Source of the DNA: Hyphomicrobiales bacterium
Lineage (GTDB): Bacteria > Pseudomonadota > Alphaproteobacteria > Rhizobiales > Afifellaceae
Length of the DNA stretch: 8,108 nt
Assembly (NCBI GenBank): GCA_013812985.1
Contig: JACCSN010000692.1
Coordinates: forward strand, 1-8,108
Direction: 5' to 3'
Shown: in pieces, positions 5,545 to 8,108 of the stretch
How the letters are laid out: each line of letters opens with the position of its first letter
Numbering within the stretch: the first letter of the stretch is position 1
The notes under the pieces: generated by a model
Databases searched by the model: none
Told to the model about the DNA's origin: nothing
The model's input: only the letters and a program-made list of their open reading frames with translations
Program-made: the position numbers and the translations under genes

Positions 5545-6597
5545 TCAAGTGACGAGTTCCCGGACCGGAGCTTGCCTCTCTGCCTCCTCGGAGGCAGGCC
5601 GCGCAAGGAGGGCCGCAAGTTCCTCGGTTGCCCGCGAGGCGGGCCGACCCTGCGTGATGATTGTCAGCCCGAAGCTCTCCACATCGGCCGAGCCGCCCGG
5701 CGCCGGTCGGCCCGCTTCGATCGCGCCTCCCGGCGAAAGCTGGAGCGTTCGGAGGCCGTTTGCCGTCCGGACGAGTCCCTTGGCGCGCAGAAGCGGGCGG
5801 TCCCAATCGGCATGCAGGGCGCGCAGCGCCTGAAGCAGGTCGTCCAGGATCACCGGCCCCGGCAGATGCAAAAAGTCGCTGGAGACGCCCGGGGTGTGAC
5901 GGTCGTGCGCTTCAATCTCGCCCGACATTCCGATCTCCGCTGGGCGGATGAGCCGGGCGCCGGACGATGTCGCCTGAAGAGCCGTAAGCACGGCGGCCGC
6001 GGGCAGATCACCTTGCGCGGAGAGCAGCAAAGGCGCCGCTCGATTGACCTCCGCGAGGGTAGAGCGAGCCGCTTCGATCTCGCTCGCTGTTGCCGTGTCG
6101 GCGCGCGTGATCACGATGACGCTGGCCGCCGCGAGCTGCGCCCGTATCTCCATGAACTGGGGGAGCAAGCGCATGCCTTCGACCGCATCGAACGTGGTGA
6201 CCACTCCGACCGCCTCGAAGCGCTCCGCTACCAGTGCGCTATCCCGCAGGTTGCCCAGAATCGAGCGGGGATCGGCGATGCCAGTAGTTTCGATCAGCAT
6301 CCACGAGAATCGCGGCGCTTTGCGGTGCAGCCGGTCCCAGAAGAGCCGCTCCAGCGTCTCGGTCAAGCCCTCCGCGGCCGTGCAGCAGGCGCAGCCGTTC
6401 TCCAGCAGGACGGTCGTTTCCGATGCGCCAGCGAGGAGGTGGTGGTCGAGCCCGATTTCGCCGAGCTCGTTGACGATCACCATAGCATCGCGGAATTCCG
6501 GGCTTTTCAGCCAGTTCCGCAGCAAGGTCGTCTTGCCGCTGCCGAGGAAGCCGGTCAGGAGGAGAAGAGGGATCTTCGAGGTCTTGGCCACGGTCAA
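5545..6597 (-). CDS. CobW/COG0523-family GTPase (putative metallochaperone)
   Basis: This family of G3E P-loop GTPases delivers metals (zinc, cobalt, iron) to enzymes or cofactor pathways. CobW itself belongs to aerobic cobalamin synthesis, and relatives serve nitrile hydratase and zinc enzymes. In this 350-residue protein, Walker A GFLGSGKTT is at 16-24 and a Switch-I region with NELGEIGLD at 43-51. The metal-binding motif NGCACC is at 67-72 (Cys69, Cys71, Cys72), and ETTG (Walker B/G3) at 103-106. The base-recognition motif is ITRAD (163-167) where TKxD/NKxD is usual. A CobW_C-like domain spans about 235-335. The first start is TTG at 6597; GTG at 6591 would remove two residues and is equally possible, and neither has a strong ribosome site. 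The gene follows the small unknown gene by 37 bp and precedes the IclR gene by 61 bp. Possible clients are the zinc alcohol dehydrogenase or the B12 system implied by EutA (inference). Confidence 0.9.
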   Translation of the reverse strand: MTVAKTSKIPLLLLTGFLGSGKTTLLRNWLKSPEFRDAMVIVNELGEIGLDHHLLAGASETTVLLENGCACCTAAEGLTETLERLFWDRLHRKAPRFSWMLIETTGIADPRSILGNLRDSALVAERFEAVGVVTTFDAVEGMRLLPQFMEIRAQLAAASVIVITRADTATASEIEAARSTLAEVNRAAPLLLSAQGDLPAAAVLTALQATSSGARLIRPAEIGMSGEIEAHDRHTPGVSSDFLHLPGPVILDDLLQALRALHADWDRPLLRAKGLVRTANGLRTLQLSPGGAIEAGRPAPGGSADVESFGLTIITQGRPASRATEELAALLARPASEEAERQAPVRELVT

Positions 6598-6634
6598 CGT
6601 TTGGCTCGGCTCGGTTTCGTACGCAACTCTTCTC

Positions 6635-7153
6635 TCAAGCGCGGAGCGCCGTCAGCATGGCGGCGACGTAGTCGTCCTCGCCGGACACGACCAGCATCGG
6701 CGCATAAGGCCGCAAGGTCTTCAGGGTGCGCGCCACGTCGTCCTCCGTGCTGGTTGCGCCGGTGAGAAGCAGCCCGGTGATCATCACGCGCTTGAGCGAG
6801 CAGGCGTCGGCGATGAGCGCCGCCGCCTCGGCGCTCTCCCCGGCGCCGACGATCATCACGACCAGATTGGCGGCGCCGATCTCCTCGACCAGATCGCGAC
6901 GCTCTCCGGCGAGATCGACAAGGCTGGCCTGGATGGGAGCCCCCCGTGGGCGGTTCGGATCCCAGTCGGCCGAGACCGAAGCGAAGAAGGTCGCGTTACG
7001 CCAGCCTCCATCGGCAAGCTCCCGCACGACCGCCACGCTTGCCAAGTCGAGCGCCACGACCTTGACGGCGCGCGGCGTCGAGTTCGGGTGGTCGATGCGG
7101 AAGCCGGCTTCCTTCGCCGTGCTCATGCGGGCCGATTCGCTCAGCATGCTCAT
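6635..7153 (-). CDS. Unknown 172-residue alpha/beta protein, translationally coupled to the dehydrogenase
   Basis: I do not recognise this protein. After about 28 polar N-terminal residues it alternates strands and helices. Strand-like segments are VKVVALDL, NATFFASV, LVVMIVG, RVMITGLLL and MLVVSG, ending in an amphipathic helix DDYVAAMLTAL. It has no Cys/His metal site, membrane segment or signal peptide. The layout, a strand ending in VMIVGAG followed by a helix and another strand, loosely recalls the nucleotide domain of FtsZ/tubulin, but the glycine-rich loops are missing. A Rossmann-like fold is the safe description. ATG at 7153 overlaps the dehydrogenase TGA as ATGA. GGAG (7160-7157) lies 3 nt from this ATG and 9 nt from a second in-frame ATG at 7147, which may be the true start. 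Tight packing between the dehydrogenase and the CobW GTPase implies a joint function, which I cannot name. Confidence 0.8.
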   Translation of the reverse strand: MSMLSESARMSTAKEAGFRIDHPNSTPRAVKVVALDLASVAVVRELADGGWRNATFFASVSADWDPNRPRGAPIQASLVDLAGERRDLVEEIGAANLVVMIVGAGESAEAAALIADACSLKRVMITGLLLTGATSTEDDVARTLKTLRPYAPMLVVSGEDDYVAAMLTALRA

Positions 7154-8108
7154 GCGCTCCAGGGATCGACGGTGCAGTGGACGGCCGCTTCGGCGCCCTG
7201 CCCGACCAGCGTTTTCAAAGCCGCGTCGACTTGCGACAGCGGGAATGTGTGGGTGCTCATCTCGCGGATGTTGTGGCGGTTGGCCGCAATCATGCCGAGC
7301 GCCAGCTCGACAGATACGTAGCTGTGGCCGCGCATGCCCTTGAGCGTCAGGAACTTGGCGATGACCATGTCGCTGTCGAATTCCGGAATCTTCTTGCGCT
7401 TCTGGCCGCCCAGGATCACCCGCCCCTTCTTGCGCGCCAGCTGGACCGCCGAGGCGACCGATTGCGGCCCGCCCGACGCGCAGTCGATCACCAGATCGGC
7501 CATATGCCCGCCAGTCAGCTCCGCGACTGTTTCCAGAAGGTCTTCGTTCTCGATGTCGATCGTGTGATGCGCGCCAAGCCGCTTGGCGAGATCCAGCCTC
7601 CGTTGATCGGTCGGTGAAGACAGCCCCGTGACGATGATCAGGCTCGCCCCCGCTTCGCTCGCCGCCGCAGCGCAGCTCAGGCCCTGCTGGCCGGGACCCT
7701 GGATCACCACGACGTCCCCCGGTCCGGCGCGGCCCTGCAGGTAGGCCCATTCGATGCCGTTGGCGAGCGGCAGCGCCAGCGCCGCGTGCACCGGCGAGAC
7801 GGCGTCCGGAACGCGATGGAACACGGTGTTCGGGTGCAAGAACTGGAACTCGGCGTAGCCGCCCCAGAGGCCCGGCTCCACGCTGACCGGCGTCGCGCCG
7901 TAGCGGAGCCCGCCGCTGCGCCAGTCCGTCGCTTCGCAGAGCCGGAAATCGCCGGAACGGCAGAACTCGCAGTGCCCGCAGGGAACGTATTCCTCCAGCG
8001 CCACGCGATCACCCTCCTTCACGCCCCAGCGCCTCAGCGCCTCCGCGCCGGCGGATGCGATCGTGCCGACCGTCTCGTGGCCGAGGATCATCGGCCCGCG
8101 CGAGCGCG
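7150..8108 (-). CDS. Zinc-dependent alcohol dehydrogenase, medium-chain family (N-terminus outside window)
   Basis: Members oxidise alcohols or reduce aldehydes/ketones with NAD(P). The 318 visible residues start mid-protein, just before GPMILGHETVG. The first several dozen residues, including the first catalytic-zinc Cys, lie beyond the right edge. The His-Glu of GHE gives two catalytic-zinc positions. Counting from the Met of MILGHE as 1, the structural zinc lobe is Cys38, Cys41, Cys44, Cys52 in CGHCEFC...C. The nucleotide-binding turn is QGPGQQGLS (131-139), a GxGxxG variant. No acidic residue follows the next strand (IIVTGLSS), so NAD versus NADP preference is unclear. The C-terminus HTFPLSQVDAALKTL (281-295) is family-typical. 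The stop TGA (7152-7150) overlaps the ATG of the next gene, showing cotranscription. Proximity to EutA might suggest acetaldehyde/ethanol chemistry, but the substrate is not readable from sequence. Confidence 0.9.
   Translation of the reverse strand, partial: RSRGPMILGHETVGTIASAGAEALRRWGVKEGDRVALEEYVPCGHCEFCRSGDFRLCEATDWRSGGLRYGATPVSVEPGLWGGYAEFQFLHPNTVFHRVPDAVSPVHAALALPLANGIEWAYLQGRAGPGDVVVIQGPGQQGLSCAAAASEAGASLIIVTGLSSPTDQRRLDLAKRLGAHHTIDIENEDLLETVAELTGGHMADLVIDCASGGPQSVASAVQLARKKGRVILGGQKRKKIPEFDSDMVIAKFLTLKGMRGHSYVSVELALGMIAANRHNIREMSTHTFPLSQVDAALKTLVGQGAEAAVHCTVDPWSA

Noticed and set aside
5107..6765. Plus-strand open frame of 552 codons
   Set aside because: It is antisense to the IclR and CobW genes and has low-complexity composition with no motif. 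It reflects third-position GC bias.
6635..7750. Extending the unknown alpha/beta protein to 371 residues
   Set aside because: The extra N-terminal part is the dehydrogenase gene read in another frame. The ATGA overlap at 7150-7153 gives a natural start.

Overview
The window is GC-rich and densely coded. Every gene I can support lies on the minus strand, so transcription runs from high to low coordinates. The overall composition, the protein families and a hairpin repeat beginning TCATCCTGAGGAG (found in many Bradyrhizobium-like and other Hyphomicrobiales genomes) suggest an alphaproteobacterium, probably of the Hyphomicrobiales. The genus cannot be fixed from this sequence. It reads as an accessory catabolic cluster, not a core region.

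In order of transcription: (1) a zinc-dependent medium-chain alcohol dehydrogenase, cut at its N-terminus by the window end (7150-8108). (2) A 172-residue alpha/beta protein of unknown function that overlaps the dehydrogenase stop codon by an ATGA junction (6635-7153). (3) A CobW/COG0523-type GTPase metallochaperone (5545-6597). (4) An IclR-family regulator (4665-5483). (5) A plant-type [2Fe-2S] ferredoxin fused to an FAD/NAD(P) reductase, like the electron-transfer components of toluene/phenol oxygenases (3636-4649). These five genes are closely spaced (overlap, 37, 61 and 15 bp) and could form one operon.

Next comes a discordant stretch: a lower-GC sulfotransferase-like gene (2414-3415) with about 220 bp on its upstream side and 240 bp on its downstream side. 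It has an unusual start, a TTG that overlaps the stop of a 15-residue mini-ORF. It looks like an insertion into the cluster.

Beyond it a second transcription unit begins at a strong sigma70-like promoter: perfect TATAAT, 17-bp spacer and TTGCAA, with a perfect 5-3-5 inverted repeat inside the spacer. This unit encodes a 4,5-dihydroxyphthalate decarboxylase-like protein (1181-2173). After a 136-bp gap holding a REP-like hairpin, it continues into EutA, the reactivating factor of coenzyme-B12-dependent ethanolamine ammonia-lyase, which is cut at its C-terminus by the window start (1-1044).

How the genes work together is inference. EutA implies a B12-dependent ammonia-lyase just outside the left edge. 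The CobW GTPase could supply a metal to a cluster enzyme. The dehydrogenase, reductase and decarboxylase-like protein suggest oxidation or aromatic catabolism under control of the IclR protein. No oxygenase is present for the reductase, and no eutB/eutC is visible. I see no RNA genes, CRISPR array, transposase or tRNA, and no gene-free stretch longer than 300 bp.
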